Part shown: one piece after another, positions 49,611-62,900 of the stretch | Position numbering within the stretch: the first letter of the stretch is position 1 | Layout of the letters: every line of letters starts with the position of its first letter | Source: Straminergon stramineum | Lineage: Eukaryota > Streptophyta > Bryopsida > Hypnales > Calliergonaceae | Assembly (NCBI GenBank): GCA_963920665.1 | Contig: OY987265.1 | Location: 24,495,001 to 24,559,000 of the forward strand | Direction: 5' to 3' | DNA length: 64,000 nt | Program-made: the position numbers and the translations under genes | Notes under the pieces: model-generated | What the model saw: the letters and a program-made list of their open reading frames with translations, nothing else | Database searches by the model: none | What the model was told of the DNA's origin: nothing

Positions 49611-51316
49611 CCTGTTAAATGTTAACTGAGCCCCAACTGCAGTTCAGTAATATATATGATGCTTTGAAGTTAAGCTTGTCCATGGCATTGCCAGAATGGG
49701 GTCAGGCTGCCCCAATTGATGCCCCTTGCATGGACTGCATGGACTGCATGGGCTGGCTTAAGTTAAGTTAAGTTAGCATGCTTGAACTCCAGAACTCTGG
49801 AATTGACTGAAAGTAATAAGTTAAGCTTAAGTTATGGACTGAGATGATTTACGAGTTTTGTTTTTGTTTTTGTTTTTGTTTTTGTTTTTTAAACAATTTC
49901 CATTGAGTTTAATGGGTTTTGATTGAAGTTACAATTGCCTGGGTTTCTGTCAGCCAATTTCACAAATACAGTACTTTTGGTAGTAACTTAGTGTGCCAGT
50001 GAGTGAGGCCACTTGTGTCTGCCTGGCAGATATTGTATTTGTATTTTACCCTTGCAATGAAATGAAATTCTGTTTCCATACTGTATGTTTCAAATAAATT
50101 AAATAAATTAAATAAATAATACAGTACTTTAATGGCTATACAGTCATATTAATTGAATTTGAGCTCTGTATTATAATAAGACAGTCATGGTACTGTATCA
50201 GGTGAAATTTGGATACACTCATGCCAGAGTACTTCTAACTTATATGAGGCTGCAAAAATAAAACAGAGTTGATGAAGGCCCAGAGCACGTTCAGCTCATT
50301 TGCCAAGATTTGGCAATCATGGAGGAAGGATTTAATCCACATGGGGATGATTAATTAGTTTCTGAAAAATCATAAGAACTTCATTTGTTTCAAATGAAAA
50401 AAATGAAAAAATGAAAATTAAAAAAAGCATATTCGTGGGATCCAGAAATATACTATCCTTTGAGATTGTTTGGGAAGTTTTTAAAGCTGTGATTTGTTTA
50501 AGAAAAAAACAAACTGTAATTTGCCTCCTCTTTGTAGAAGGAGGGGTGGGTGGGTTCTAAGGGCTTTGGTTCCATCCTCTCCTTATCAAAATCTTCCAGT
50601 TCATTTTCTCTAGTACCAGATTCTCACAGGCTCACTTTCCTTCAACTTCAAACTTGCAAAGGCTATTAACAATCTTCCTCTTCTAAAGGTATGACGGTTT
50701 TGGAATTAAACTCCAAATTTCATTGCACTGGGGAGACATAGACATGGAGGATGGAGCAAGGGTTGGTTGCCATGACCAATCCTAAAGTAATACCCATCTT
50801 GTCCAAGAACATACCTATCGTCTCCAACAACCAGGGTATTAGCTTTGGATTCCAATTCCCAAGTGACTAAAATTTGACAATTTCATGAAAACAATGGCTA
50901 TAACTTATATCCACCTTTTATTTTTGCACACTGCTTGGTTGCCCATCCTACCAATTTTTTTGTCTTGTTTTGGATCCTCCATTTTCAAACTCCAACCAAT
51001 TATTTTCACCAAGGCACCAACTGACAATGAACTCACTGGCCCCCAGTGGTTCTCCCTGAACATTGATCTTTGCTATTGTAAAGGACTGTGTTACAAAGTT
51101 TGCACCTTCAAGGTTAGGTCATTAGTCTTTTAGACATACTAACTAACTAGATTGTTTTTGTTGAAATTTGAAAACCTCCAAGATTTGACCTTTCTTTTAA
51201 ACTTTGATCAATTGCAAAGGTTGTAAAAATAAAATAAATAAATAAATAAATTCCTACTCATATGATGGTATAATATGATTATTTCTACTGAAATTTTTGG
51301 TGAAAAAAACTTTAAT
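49611..51316. other. Spacer with simple repeats
   Basis: No gene recognised. It contains CATGGACTG tandem units (49729-49752), a TAAGTTAAGTTAAGTTAG run (49760), a (TTTTTG)n tract (49856-49890) and TAAATAAAT runs (50093-50130, 51225-51250). 50690-51130 is less AT-rich with open stretches on both strands but no known family. Confidence 0.5.
49856..49890 (+). repeat. (TTTTTG)n microsatellite
   Basis: Five to six consecutive GTTTTT units. Confidence 0.95.
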
Positions 51317-51645
51317 ATGTGCACCCAGAAATCGCCACTTGAAATGAATGAACGATGTACATTTTGGGTGGCAATGCTGGGTGCAGATACAGGATGTACC
51401 TTAGGTGAATTTATCCTTTATGTGTGTGAAGCTGCCACATTGCAGATGAGTGACTTTAAAGTTTAAACCCCATTGTAACCATTAATCAAAGGGTGCAGTG
51501 AGAATGTGAAATTAAGCTTAACAAACCGGATGCTTAAGCATAAAATTAAACACATAAGCTACCATAATTTAAGAGCAGGATCAAGTGAACATGAAATAAC
51601 TACAAGAAAATGGATTCCATCTATTTGGGGACATCCTCATAATAC
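51317..51645 (+). repeat. Inverted duplication R2, left arm
   Basis: About 325 bp that recurs as the reverse complement at 56831-57150. Landmarks: CAGAAATCGCCACTTGAAAT, GATGTACCTTAGGTGAATTT, GTGTGAAGCTGCCACA, GGGTGCAGTGAGA, ATGCTTAAGCATAAAATTAA and GGATTCCATCTATTTGGGG. Similarity is high (about 85-90% by eye). Function unknown; no intact frame is shared. Confidence 0.85.
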
Positions 51646-53825
51646 CAGTAAACATTCAAGATTTCCAAAAATGACTGAGAAGTACTAATAATCTATGTGG
51701 ATCTGTAGTAATTTGATATGCTCTCTGGATTTCTGAATCTTTCAAAATTATTCCTAAACAGTCTTAAGTTATCATTGATAGTGTTCGGAACTTATAACCC
51801 CTAAAAGTACCAAGGCCTTTTTATCCCTGTCAAAAAACATTTAAAATTGTGATTTCTATTGCAAGGTGCAAAAGTTTTAAAGCTTTTTTTTCTTTTTTCT
51901 TTTTTTGGCATATCTAATAGTAGGATCTTGCACTGGACTTATATAAAAATGCATGGAAGAAAATTCAGAAACTTTGACTGTGGAGACTACAAGATATCTG
52001 TGTTTAATAAAGGTGAAGAAAATAAGTTTTAACTTAAATATTTTGCACTATAAATTTTGACTTAAATTTTTGTGTTGAAGAATTGAATTGAGAGTCTTAG
52101 AAAATAAAATAAAATTTAAAACACTGAATTTTTATTCTTTAAAAAAATGTTACATTGAAGTAGATAAGAGATAGAAGGAAAAACTAAATTTTTAATAGTT
52201 TGAAGATCGAATTGAAACACACTAATCACAACCAATAGTCAAATTGTTTTAGCAAGTAAAATGAATCTCTTGGAACTTTCTTTTTGAAAAATTGTGAAAA
52301 TCGAGTTCAAGAATGACTTTTGTAAGTTTTGTTTGTTTGCTTTTTGACACCCATAAGTTTTTTTTGAAGAAAATGCTTTGATTGCCCCCCAAAACAAAAT
52401 TCTCTATGATTTTCTCATCATCAATCCAAATGGAATGAATCAAGTCTTTCCATGTAGACAAAAAAAATTTATGAAAAATTTCTTTTCAATTTTTGTGATT
52501 TTTATTGTGTTGCTTTTTGAGCTCAGTGTAGCATAACTTTGGCTCCCATGCACTATTTGGAATAAAGCTTATAATCCTTGAAAGTAAATGTGTTTTCCTA
52601 TCTTCAAAAAAATTCAAAAAATCAAGTCGAAAATAGAGATTATAGGAACCTCCTTGAACCTTACAAGTCCCCCAACGGAACACTTGGTCTTGTATAGGTT
52701 AATCAATCATTCTAAGACCCCTTGATTCATTATTCTTTGACCCTAGTCAAATTTAACCTGTAAAGTTCTTTTGGTGCTTTTCAACAAAAATTCCATAAAA
52801 TAGCACATGTTGAAACAAGGTACTTTGAACCAAAGATGTTGTGCAAAGATAATCTAAAATTTTAGATTAAATAGTAAGGATATTGCAAAGTTTCAAGTAA
52901 GTTAAGTAGGGCTTTTTTCAAATGAGAGATTATCACAGTTCTATGTCACAAATCAACCGTTCTTTTTGGAGCAAAATTCCGACAAGATTTTGGCAAATAC
53001 TTTGGTCAAGCTACAAGTTGCAGAAATCTTAAGAAAGAAAAAGAAGATTGTACTAATATCCAAAAGAACAAAAATTGCATGCTAACCTAGAATAAGCATC
53101 CTCACCCAAATTTTTGGAGCCTCCTCAGAAGCAAGAAAACAAAAAAAAATGAGTAAAGAAAGACTGCCACAGATTGAAGTACAATACTGTATGTTCCGTC
53201 TAGATGGATTGCAACTATATTATAGAAAGTATAAACTTAGATTCAAGTACTAATCCCTCTACAACAGGACAACAGGAAATCAAATGTTTTCTATTCAATA
53301 GAAATCGTCCATGTTTCAAGAAGAAAAAAAAAATGTTTTCTATTTTTTATTTTTAAAATGAATGTGACAGAAATTGAATGTTCTAATTGGCATCATGATG
53401 TTTCAGAAAGAAGATCAAAACATCAACACCTGAAAATACAATGGGTATAATTCATGCCAATGTTCAGGTCTCAGGCCCAAAATGTTACAATTCAAGGAAC
53501 ATCCGACATCATGATTTTTTTTTTTTGTAATTTGAAACACATGGACAATTTCCATTGATAGAGGAAAAGGTACAGCGAACCAAGGGAGCCGACATCATGA
53601 TTTGAAAACCATGATTTACTCAAATGAGTGACACCAGAAACGATTTCTAAAAATGGACATACAAAATTTTGGAAATTTCAATTTTTGCAATTTTTATTTT
53701 ATTTTAGGGTATTTCCAATATTTCTCAATACTCCTTGATAATTAGGAATATTGTGAAAGAAAAATTCCCAATTTTTGGTAGATTAAATAATTATTGAACA
53801 AATAATGTTCAACCTATTGTCTAGG
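51646..53825. other. AT-rich spacer
   Basis: No gene or clear repeat recognised; several poly-A/T and poly-purine tracts. Confidence 0.5.
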
Positions 53826-54000
53826 TATGATAAGGGAAACTATCCTGCTCCAGATCAAATGGGAGCAAGACCATTGTGGGTTAAATTATGTTAGTGATGT
53901 ACATTTCATAACTTAAATGTACGCCTCCATTATAATTTAACCCATAATGGGCTTACTCCCATTTGATTTGGAATGGGGTAGTCTATCTTAGTCCTTCATA
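53826..54000. mobile_element. Foldback element, 175 bp near-palindrome
   Basis: The left arm (TATGATAAGGGAAACTATCC ... CAAATGGGAGCAAG ... GGGTTAAATTAT) pairs with the right arm (ATAATTTAACCCA ... CTTACTCCCATTTG ... GATAG/GTCC..CATA) over about 70 bp with scattered mismatches. Typical of a foldback MITE; the RNA would form a long imperfect hairpin. Confidence 0.7.
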
Positions 54001-55281
54001 GGAATTTTCAAGAATTTAGGTATACACCATTAAACATAGGGTTGTAGATGTTGTTTATTGAATTATAATTCTATAGATAATTCAAACATTGTATACTTTC
54101 ATAATTATTGTATCATTCAACAAGGTTGGAAGTTCCCACTTGAAGAGGTAAGTTAGGATAAGTTCATAAATGTATGTTGTCTAAATAAGCAATTAAATCG
54201 TGGTTCCTTGTATTAAATTGTCAAAAAAATTGTTGGGTCTTGTTGGAGCTCGGATGGGAGTTAAAAACAGATTCCAAATTCTTTAATTCAATACGAATAA
54301 ACTATTATTTTTTTTCAAATCCAACTGCATCCATTATCTTTAATTTAGAGTTTAAAATGCAAAGGACCTTTAGGAATAATGGGGAATTCGCCTTAATATA
54401 TATTTCAAATTAAACACTCTAATTAATAAGAAAATAGTGAATTTTGACTTTTGCATACCAAGTATTTTACTATTTCATGTTTTCTTTCCAACAATATAAG
54501 AAATTGAAATGCATATAATTCATTATTCATGGTGTTAGACATTTATGTTTTTTTTCTTAATTTCTTAAAAGATTTTTCTCCATTGAAAAAAAATTGTAGA
54601 ATATTTTCATGTCTATGAGGAAATTTTTTATTCATTCCATTCTAATGAGTGAGGTATTAAATGAGGAATTTTCTTTTGTAGGTAGTCATGAAATGTCCCT
54701 CAATAAATAAATATAGAATTTGAAAATGATGCAAAAAATCATCTAAACTCTATAGCATTTGAAAAAGTGCATAGGGTTTGGATGATTTTCTACAACATTT
54801 TCAGCATTGGGATTGGCATGTTTCAATTCCATTTTGGATTTATTAGTAGGTTAATTTAAAATTTCTATTATTTTATACACAATTTGGTCTATGTAATGAT
54901 TATTTAAAAGATGGAAATGACATTCTTTTTCTTAATTTTTTTTCCATAGGTTCCCAACTCAATTTTCTAAAATAATATCATATTTCTTAGGATAGAAGAA
55001 GACAAGCTTTTTTCTTTAAATGTTTCAGAGTTGAAATTTCACTTTTTGGAACACTTGGAAAAAAAATTATTGTATTACCTTGAACATTATGATGATCTTG
55101 AAGATGCTAAAGAATTAGACTTTGAAAAGTCTTGGAGAATTAGACACTCAAGTTAGGTATAAGGTCCTATAGTTAGAAGTTGCAACAAAGATCACAAATT
55201 TGTTCTCAGTTACATGACTTTGTTTCAACATGTAATATTTTGTGGAAGTTTTGCTCAAAAGCATCCAAAGAACTTTATGGA
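54001..55281. other. AT-rich spacer
   Basis: Nothing recognised beyond a short piece at 54255-54310 shared with 2390-2460 and 22850-22900. Confidence 0.5.
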
Positions 55282-56212
55282 TTAACCCCTAAAGGACCAA
55301 GGTGTATTTTTTGGCAACATAACCTTTTTGGGCAGGTACGTGTGACTAGAGATTTCCATATTTTGGGCCCGAAATTTAACAGAAGGTGTGGACAAGGAAT
55401 ATCTTTCATATGCACTAAATTTTAGGTCATTTGGAAATATGAGTCAAAAGTAATGACCTAATATGTAGTTTGTTTCTCAACTCGGGCAGTCTGGGCAGAT
55501 CTGAAAAAATCATTTTTTTCAAAAATAAAAATTTGAAATTGGTTTTCTAGATTTATATATACATAGAAAGCTTTGAATCATTCCATTTTGATCAATGAGT
55601 CAAAAGTTATGAGAAGTTTAGTTTGTGGGCAAGTATGGATTCTCTACTCTAAAATAAACTTTGAAGTCCTTTATTTAACTCAATTTTCAATATTTTTTGA
55701 AAAAAATAAAAACGTTAGATGTAGATTGTTTATTACAACATTACAGCCATTGGGATTAGGATTTTTCAATTCCATTAATAAATTGTTAACAATTTAGTAA
55801 TTTGAATCATTCTCTACATCTTTCTACTTACTATTTTTTTCCTATATGTTGCACAATTCCAAATGATCTGAAAATTTTCAGGCATGTAGCCAACTTGCAT
55901 TAAAGAATGAATCTAAAGAAGCACCACTATTTTGAACATTTATTCATACAAATGTAACCTTGTGAAGTGCAGCTGCCCGTTTTTTCACAGGGCCCAAAAA
56001 AGGATCTTTGTCACTTCAAATGCTAATATCTTGCAATCTGCACGGTGGAATTTTTTGAATTTTTTTCCACATCTTCTCAATCGAGTGTAATACAAGATCC
56101 TACAGTTACATGTGTTCAAAAATGATATTTTTCAAAAATTTAGTACTTGTATTAGAAACGGCAGTTTTTGTGGGTTTTTGGTGATAACATAGTCAAGGAA
56201 CTTTAGGGGTTA
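55282..56212 (+). mobile_element. Element M3, copy 2 (~0.93 kb)
   Basis: Starts TTAACCCCTAAAGGACC and ends CTTTAGGGGTTAA, perfect inverted repeats of 13 bp, better preserved than copy 1. Same orientation as copy 1. The start of an M2 element follows within 10 bp. Confidence 0.8.
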
Positions 56213-56220
56213 AGTGGGGA

Positions 56221-56477
56221 TGCTAAATGTATGAGCCTAGAATCATGAACACATGAGCCTAGGAGACTAGATACCTATGTTATAGATGTCTCTATTATAG
56301 AAACCATCTATGATTATAGGGTATCTATGTTATAGATATGTATATTATAAATGTTTATGTTATAGATACGTATATTATGAGTGTTTATGTTATAAACACT
56401 TTTAATTGTTGTAGGGTATCTACTTATACCTAGGCTCAAGGATCATATGCTTGCATTTCTATGCTCACATGCTAGCA
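56221..56477. mobile_element. Minisatellite-cored element M2, copy 5
   Basis: Left TGCTAAATGTATGAGCCTAG, right ATGCTCACATGCTAGCATTG. The core has about five TTATAGATA..TATATTATA units. It lies directly right of M3 copy 2. Confidence 0.7.
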
Positions 56478-56615
56478 TTGTTGAAACTGTAAAGTAGGAA
56501 TAGTTTGAAGAGATTCAAAGATCTAGAGAACAGATCAAATTACCATAGACTGACATAGTAATATTTCTCACTCATTTTGGAAATCTTGAATGTTCATTAG
56601 GAGGATCAATGTTCA

Positions 56616-56827
56616 GAGAGAACCACTGGTTCATTGTTAGCTGGTGGAATTGGGAAAAATTCAGTTGCAATTTGAAAACATCAAGAACCCCCTGGTGAAA
56701 AAAATCCAAAATTTTTATTTAGAGTAAAAAAAAGAGAAAAAAAATCTGACTTGGTACTTGAAGAAACGGTTCAATATGGGAATTGAAGCAAAATAACTGG
56801 TTAAACTCAAAAAATCCCGAATGCTGC
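56616..56827 (+). repeat. Dispersed repeat R1, copy 2
   Basis: Partner of 430-645, in the same orientation. It ends immediately before the right arm of the R2 inverted duplication. Confidence 0.7.
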
Positions 56828-56830
56828 CAA

Positions 56831-57150
56831 GGATTTCCCCAAATAGATGGAATCAATTTTCTTTTAGTAATTTTCATGCTGATCCTGCCTCTTAAATTTA
56901 TGGTATGTGTTTAATTTTATGCTTAAGCATCTGATTTGTTAAGCTTAATTTCCCACTCTCACTGCACCCTTTGATTAATGGTTACAATACCGTATAAAGT
57001 CATCTGCAAAGTGTGGCAGCTTCACACACATAAAGGATAAATTCACCTAAGGTACATCCTGTATAAGTTATGTGCAATTGTGTACCCAGAATTGCCACCC
57101 AAAATGTACAGTATTCATTCATTTCAAGTGGCGATTTCTGGGTTGCACAT
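56831..57150 (-). repeat. Inverted duplication R2, right arm
   Basis: Reverse complement of 51317-51645, about 5.2 kb away. It starts four bases after repeat R1 copy 2, so R1 and R2 may be parts of one larger element that is complete on this side only. Confidence 0.85.
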
Positions 57151-58479
57151 ATGGCTTAAGTTTACCTTATGTAGCACACTGTAATACAATCAGTACAAAC
57201 CTTGGCAATATTTTCATTCATTCAGAGGCAAATTTAAGGTAACTTAGTGCCCATCAAATTTTCTTACAAAAGGATTTTTGTCTGTGCATCTTCGACTTCA
57301 GTTCCTTCATCAATTAATTTGGTGCTTTGTCTCACCTGGTCCAACTGTGACTGCGGCTAACCTTTCAATTTAATTCATCTGCAACCAATAATTCATTTCC
57401 TTAATGGTCCATTGACACTATTCTAGCCGATGAGTGGTGTGGCCTTGAATTTCCAAGGTCTTAAGCTCTTACAATAATAAAGGGGTATGATCAATACACA
57501 CATACAATTATATACAACAAGCACTTCGACTTGTTCGCGCCGACTATTGGTTAGCACAATTCAATTCAAGGTATGGAGGAAGCTGTAGACAAATGTACTT
57601 ACTAACGTAATTACTTGGGTTCATATCATGTGGCTTTTATTTGCGCAACTACGTCCAAACAACTAGCAACAAAAATTTTTATGCCCACTTGTGCTTGGGT
57701 TTTTTTGGTTATGACTTATGAGCGCTCTATTATTATGGGTACGGGCGTGGATAACTGGTGCCTCCATAACGAAAGAAACTCAAAGTCAATTTTTTGAAAA
57801 AAAGCATCTTTCAAAAATGAAGGGCCTCAAAAGAGTGGAGAGTAATAATTTCTGTCTGTAAGGTTTGACCAAGTATAGAAGATGTGGGTACGGAAAAAAA
57901 AAATTAAAAACTTGAGATGAGGCCACACCGAATAAAAATGGTCTGAAAAAGCATTCGTGCGTGGGTCCAGTTATTAGCTCTATTGGAGTTTTTGGTTGGA
58001 CCTAACTACAATACATGAATGAAATAATTTCAAGTAATGATAGATAACTTTGTAACATGCAACATACTGATATTAAACTCTAGGTAGATCAAACTTTTGT
58101 TACATAATGACATTTTTTCTAACATGAAAAAAGGGCATATGGATGTTTCCTATTGATGCATACAATCTGTGGTGTCCTTCTAATTTTATGTTACTGAACA
58201 TAATGGTAGAAGAGAAATAGATTTGGAGGTCAAAGAGAAAAAAACATGAAAAAATTAAGCAATAATTGAAGTTTCTACGATGATGTGTATGATTCAAGTT
58301 GCAAAACTAGAATCTCAGGTGCTGATTACGTTCAGGTGCTGATTATGTTCAATGAACTTGATGCAACAACTGAAAATACCTTGTGTAAATGTAAATTTGC
58401 CATTTTATCTTCTTCTTGAGACTGGGGTTGAAGGAGTCTAGAAAGTAGTTTAGGACTTAAGTAAGTGTTGAACTATGTT
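57151..58479. other. Spacer without a recognised gene
   Basis: No exon, RNA gene or repeat identified. Confidence 0.5.
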
Positions 58480-58799
58480 AGATGGTCATAAAGTGCCCAT
58501 TTAAGAGCTGAAACTGAATTTGGGGAGGTGAAACTTCTTGAAATATTTTTCAGTAAAATTTCCTTGAAAGACAAATGATTGTGGCATCTAACCCAAGTCG
58601 TTTCATGCTTTTGGGAGCTTTGGGGAATTTGTTATGAATATTTGAAGTTGAAATGACATAGGGTTCTAAAATTGCCCACCTCCTTAAATGTACACTATTT
58701 GTACATTGCTAGTACAATGAAAAAGCAACATGTGCAAATAGTGTACATATAAAGAGGCGAGAGATTTTAGAGTTAGAGCTCTTTAAAAACCTCCTACCT
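58480..58799 (+). mobile_element. MITE family M1, copy 4 (~320 bp)
   Basis: Right end CCTCCTACCT followed by TA; left end eroded (AGATGGTCATAAAGTGCCCA). Same orientation as copy 1. The internal hairpin (ACCTCCTTAAATGTACACTA with its inverse at about 58740) is kept but mismatched. Confidence 0.8.
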
Positions 58800-61640
58800 T
58801 ATTGTTTATCACATTTTTTTCTGCAATTATTGATGACATGATTGTGAAGCAAATTTTTTAAATGAAAAAGCATTCAATTGGTACTAGTGCAAAATAATGC
58901 TCTTCTTCATTATACTAATTTATCCTATTAGTATGTGCTACATTGATTTGCCAAAGTCATACTATTTGTAATATATTTAAATTATTCTAGGCTAAGTATA
59001 ATATTAATGTATGATACGAATTTTCACAAGAATTCATGGTCATATTTAATTTGCAATGATTGGTGACATCACTAATTAGATAAATTAGTGTAATTTTTTT
59101 CTCCATGTTCTTTATTCCTCAATGCATAAAATATTTTTGCATAAAATCCAAATATATGTTGGCAAACTCATTGCTACCATTGTTGAATCATATTACCTTT
59201 GGTATTTGGGTTGGTCTACTTCAAAAATATACATGTGAGTTAGAAGAGAAGGTGATTTTAAAGAAGTCTAGGTGTTTGGATAGGTATACCCTTGTGCAAC
59301 CCCACCCCTTTGGAGACAACTAAATTGATTTTGTTTGAGTTGGCTTAGGAATCCAATTTAACCAAATTCTATTTTCTAAGTCAACAATGGGTGATGAAGA
59401 ATTCCTTGACATAAGTCACACAACCAACGACAGTTGAAGCATTTCGTATTCAAGGATGTTGGATTAAGGGTAGCCTAGTGTCAATAGTAGGATATTCCTA
59501 TGACTTCAATAACTTTGAAAATTTATAGTTTATTCTCATGATCTTTGAAAATTCTCAAACCAATTGCATCCGACTTCCATTTTCATTTTCTAACATCTCG
59601 GTGTGATTCTTCCCCCAATTTGTGTTCAGAGATGCCGATCTCCAAAAAAAGAGTCTGTTTTATGTGAGGATACCTTATTATTTAGTAACTGTGCACATTA
59701 CATCCTTTGTGGCTCAAGCCAATTTCAGGCTCATTCAGGTTGGTGCCAAGATTCTTTTATTTTTGATTGAAAATTTCCTCAAAACTAAAGTGATACAGAT
59801 TCTTTGGAGGAAATATGTGTCGACACATTCCTCATTTCTCACAGGGTGAAATTACCAAATTAATTGCCATAGAATATTAAAATCTCGAAATGGTATCATT
59901 CCATTTTTGGATGGATGTATACAATTTAGGACGAATAACTCATAAATTCATTCCCATTTTTGCAAGTTAAATTCATCCTCAAGCATGGATGTAAAGAGCT
60001 TCGTCATTGGTTCCAGAGAAGATAGCTTTCTGTGGTGATGCACCCAAAATAAATGATATAAAACACTCTGAGACCAGGCATGCTGTCAGCTGTCAGGCTA
60101 CGTTACGTTCTCCAGGTGCACTTGGTCTCAACGTCACTGACGCCCTGTCAATCGACCTCTCGACGTCATGGCAATGGCTCAGGCAAGGCACAATTTTCCT
60201 AGTGAAAGTTAATGTTTGCATTTTTTAAAAATATTTTTCAAAAATCAACAAAAAGGTGATCTATATATAGTTTTTCAAATCAGTCATTCAACCGAGCTCC
60301 TCCGGCGGAGTAGCTGCAGGAACCCTAGGCCTGACGCCACAGTGGAATCTACCAATCATTCCATCATTGCTCTGCAGCTAGCTAGCTGTTCACGTAGTCC
60401 CGCTAAGGTCGGAACCACGGAACCTAGCGAGAAGGTCTCCATTGCGATCAATGAGTGAAGTGAAGCCTTTAGTTTTATTTATTTTTTGACACGAATGTAA
60501 CGGAATTTCATTGCAGAAAATAAGGAATAAAGCCACCAGTCACAAGTGCCCGGGTGGGAAACTCAAGGAGCCAATTAAGTTTGGAAACCAATTACGATTG
60601 CAATTCAATCTTTAGTTTCTGCGGCATCAAACTGCCCTTCGGGAAATATCAAGAGACGAGCTCGAATGCCTTACAGCCGCCTCAGTCCGTCAGTAAGTGC
60701 GCATGCCTTCAAAATGATCGATACGGTCTACATCACATACCAATTCACACGCGGAATCCATCCTCCACAGTAAGCCCCGGGCTAATTAATTACAACCGCT
60801 TAATTAATTACGTGGGGCTAAATAGTTTAGGTCGGAGCCCTCAGTATATGGGAAGAAGAGGAGGAACTTAGGTACGTGAATGAAGGGTTCTTTTGGAAGA
60901 TATCATACATACCAGCAGGTTAGAGGTTCTATACTTTACAGTAATTGAAGGTGAGAAGAGGGGATAATAATGGAACTAAATACATACGCATAGATCGATC
61001 GGTTCAAATAGCCTGGAGTTGAAATCAATTATACTAAGCTTGGGTTACCCTATTAAAACATTCCCTTAGTGGCTCATCTAAATTAATCCCAAGATCCTCC
61101 CACTCAGTATGTGATTAACAGTCAGCCCTGGAGCTTGCTAGTACCAGAATGATTGGCGAATCCAAGCAAGCTAGCACATACTGAACTCGCGGCTGTCTGG
61201 TCGAACAAATATATAAATATGTAAATACATATGTATGTCAATCAGCTAGGCAGGTAACTTGTCCACCGATGATTGCATTACCTTTTATCACCCAATGCTC
61301 TAAAATCTTCAAATCCTCTACATTTCACTGACAACATTGGCAGAGACCTAGTAGCTATAGGCTTGATGAGAGTGCAGACCGCGACTGCAGACTCCCGCTA
61401 AGTCACAGGAGTAGCGCCTGCTTTCCTGCACAGAACCTGGGCACCGGCAGGAGCAGCAGTTCCTGTCTGTGCCTGCAGGAGCAGCGTTACTCATTCAGTG
61501 ATTTGAGTTTGGGGATTTGGGGATTCGAGAGGGAACTTAAGCAAGCAAGCAAGTGCAGTTATATCGTTGCATCATATGCGGCTCATGGCCCGAGGTCGCA
61601 TGGTGCGTTGTGTAGCAGAGGCCGGGAGGAGGCGACCACC
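58800..61640. other. Spacer grading into the SHR upstream region
   Basis: 58800-59950 is AT-rich with no gene recognised. From about 60000 GC content and CpG density rise and stay higher to the end of the window, as expected for the upstream region of the SHR-like gene. 60780-60815 carries two TTAATTAATTAC phrases, and 61430-61490 has CAGGAGCAGC twice. None can be assigned a function. Confidence 0.5.
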
Positions 61641-61657
61641 ATGATCCAAACCCGCGG

Positions 61658-61664
61658 TATAAAT
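61658..61664 (+). promoter_or_regulatory. Candidate TATA box of the SHR-like gene
   Basis: TATAAAT after a GC-rich CCCGCGG. A start about 30 bp downstream (around 61690) would give a ~1.2 kb leader, long but seen in plant developmental regulators; the leader may be spliced. It is the best TATA match in the GC-rich upstream region by eye. Confidence 0.4.
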
Positions 61665-62681
61665 TAATCATACTCCGGACAAGCAAGCACGGTGCAGAGT
61701 TGCTGCTGCTGGAGGAGGCCAGGCAGAGCTAGGTAGGGCGATGGGTAGAGCGGCGCCTCCTTCTAAGCAGAAGAAGCAGCTGGGTCGTCACCGTGGGTTT
61801 CGCTGCTGGAGCTTGGACAAGCCTGAGGAATTTCACTACGTCAGTTGCTTCGGCGTCTGTAAAGTAAGGGCTAGTTGCAGATGCTCTCTAGCTCGTCGCT
61901 CAACCTTCCTGGTTCCTCTTTCATGTTTTGAGTTGTCGCCATGTAGGGTCACGGGAGATTAGGTGGGAGTACGTGGGGTTGAGTAGAGAGAGCAAACCTA
62001 TTTGAACTGGAAGTCCTGATAGCTAGGGCGAGATGGACCACCAGTTGTTGCGGTTAATCGGTGACGGAGAAGTAGGTCACAGTCTTCGACAAAGTAGCCA
62101 AGTAGAAAGTTCGAAAAATTCCTGAGTGCGCGCAATCATGTGCGGTAGAGTAGGACGTGTAGTGGAGCTAGTGATGAGCGAGTAATACATTAGTGGGATG
62201 AGAGGCTAGCTTCAGCTCAGTCTATCGGTTGAAATTCCGCCTTCATTCGTGGGACCTAAGACCAAGGTGATACTTGTCGGGTTGTTACGTTACAGTACCA
62301 ACAAGTTTCCGGTGCCAAAACTAGCAGCAATTATGGCAGTTGCTTATGCAGTGAGCGTTCTCCCGCGTAAGGGAAACCCTCACGCCATCGATCTCCTTGC
62401 GAAGAAGAATGAAAGACTCCAGTTGCGCAAGGGAAACTAGATTACGAACATATTCGATTCTCTCATTTCAAGTGGAAGAAACTGGAAGCCAGAGATTGAA
62501 ACCCAAGCTAGGGTAGCTTGAATTGATGCATCAGCTGTATATTTCATTGATTACCACGGACGTCCAGGGTTGCCTCAAGGTCGCCCTAGCTTCTAACCCA
62601 ATTTCCAGACGGCCTGTCGCGCTGTCTGCACCAGCAAAGTTGACCGAAGCACGAGTTCCAGTAACTCAGTGCTAGCTCAGG

Positions 62682-62900
62682 ATGAGCGCTCTCGAATTCC
62701 TCCAAGTACCACAAGTTTACCTGAGTTTGGAGGACGGTGAGTTCTTCAAGCCCTGGCGAGTTCTCCACGGCGAGTTCTCGTCTTCGAAAGCACCAAGAGA
62801 AAGTGAGCCCCAACCCCTGGTCCCGAACCTCACAATTCGGCACCCTAATCAACCAGAAGCTCCCGTTAAAGCCTCCAGTAGCACCATTGCGAGTTTCTGA
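62682..62900 (+). other. Upstream open frame in the SHR leader
   Basis: A 72-codon frame starting MSALEFLQVPQVYLSLEDGE and ending with a TGA at 62898-62900, eight bases before the main ATG. It resembles no known peptide. If the leader is unspliced it would be translated first and would reduce or condition translation of the main frame. Earlier short frames start at 61741 and 62249. Confidence 0.4.

Noticed and set aside
50690..51133. Less AT-rich stretch with open frames on both strands (82 codons plus; ~50 minus)
   Set aside because: No splice pattern or motif supports a gene; part of it leads into repeat R2.
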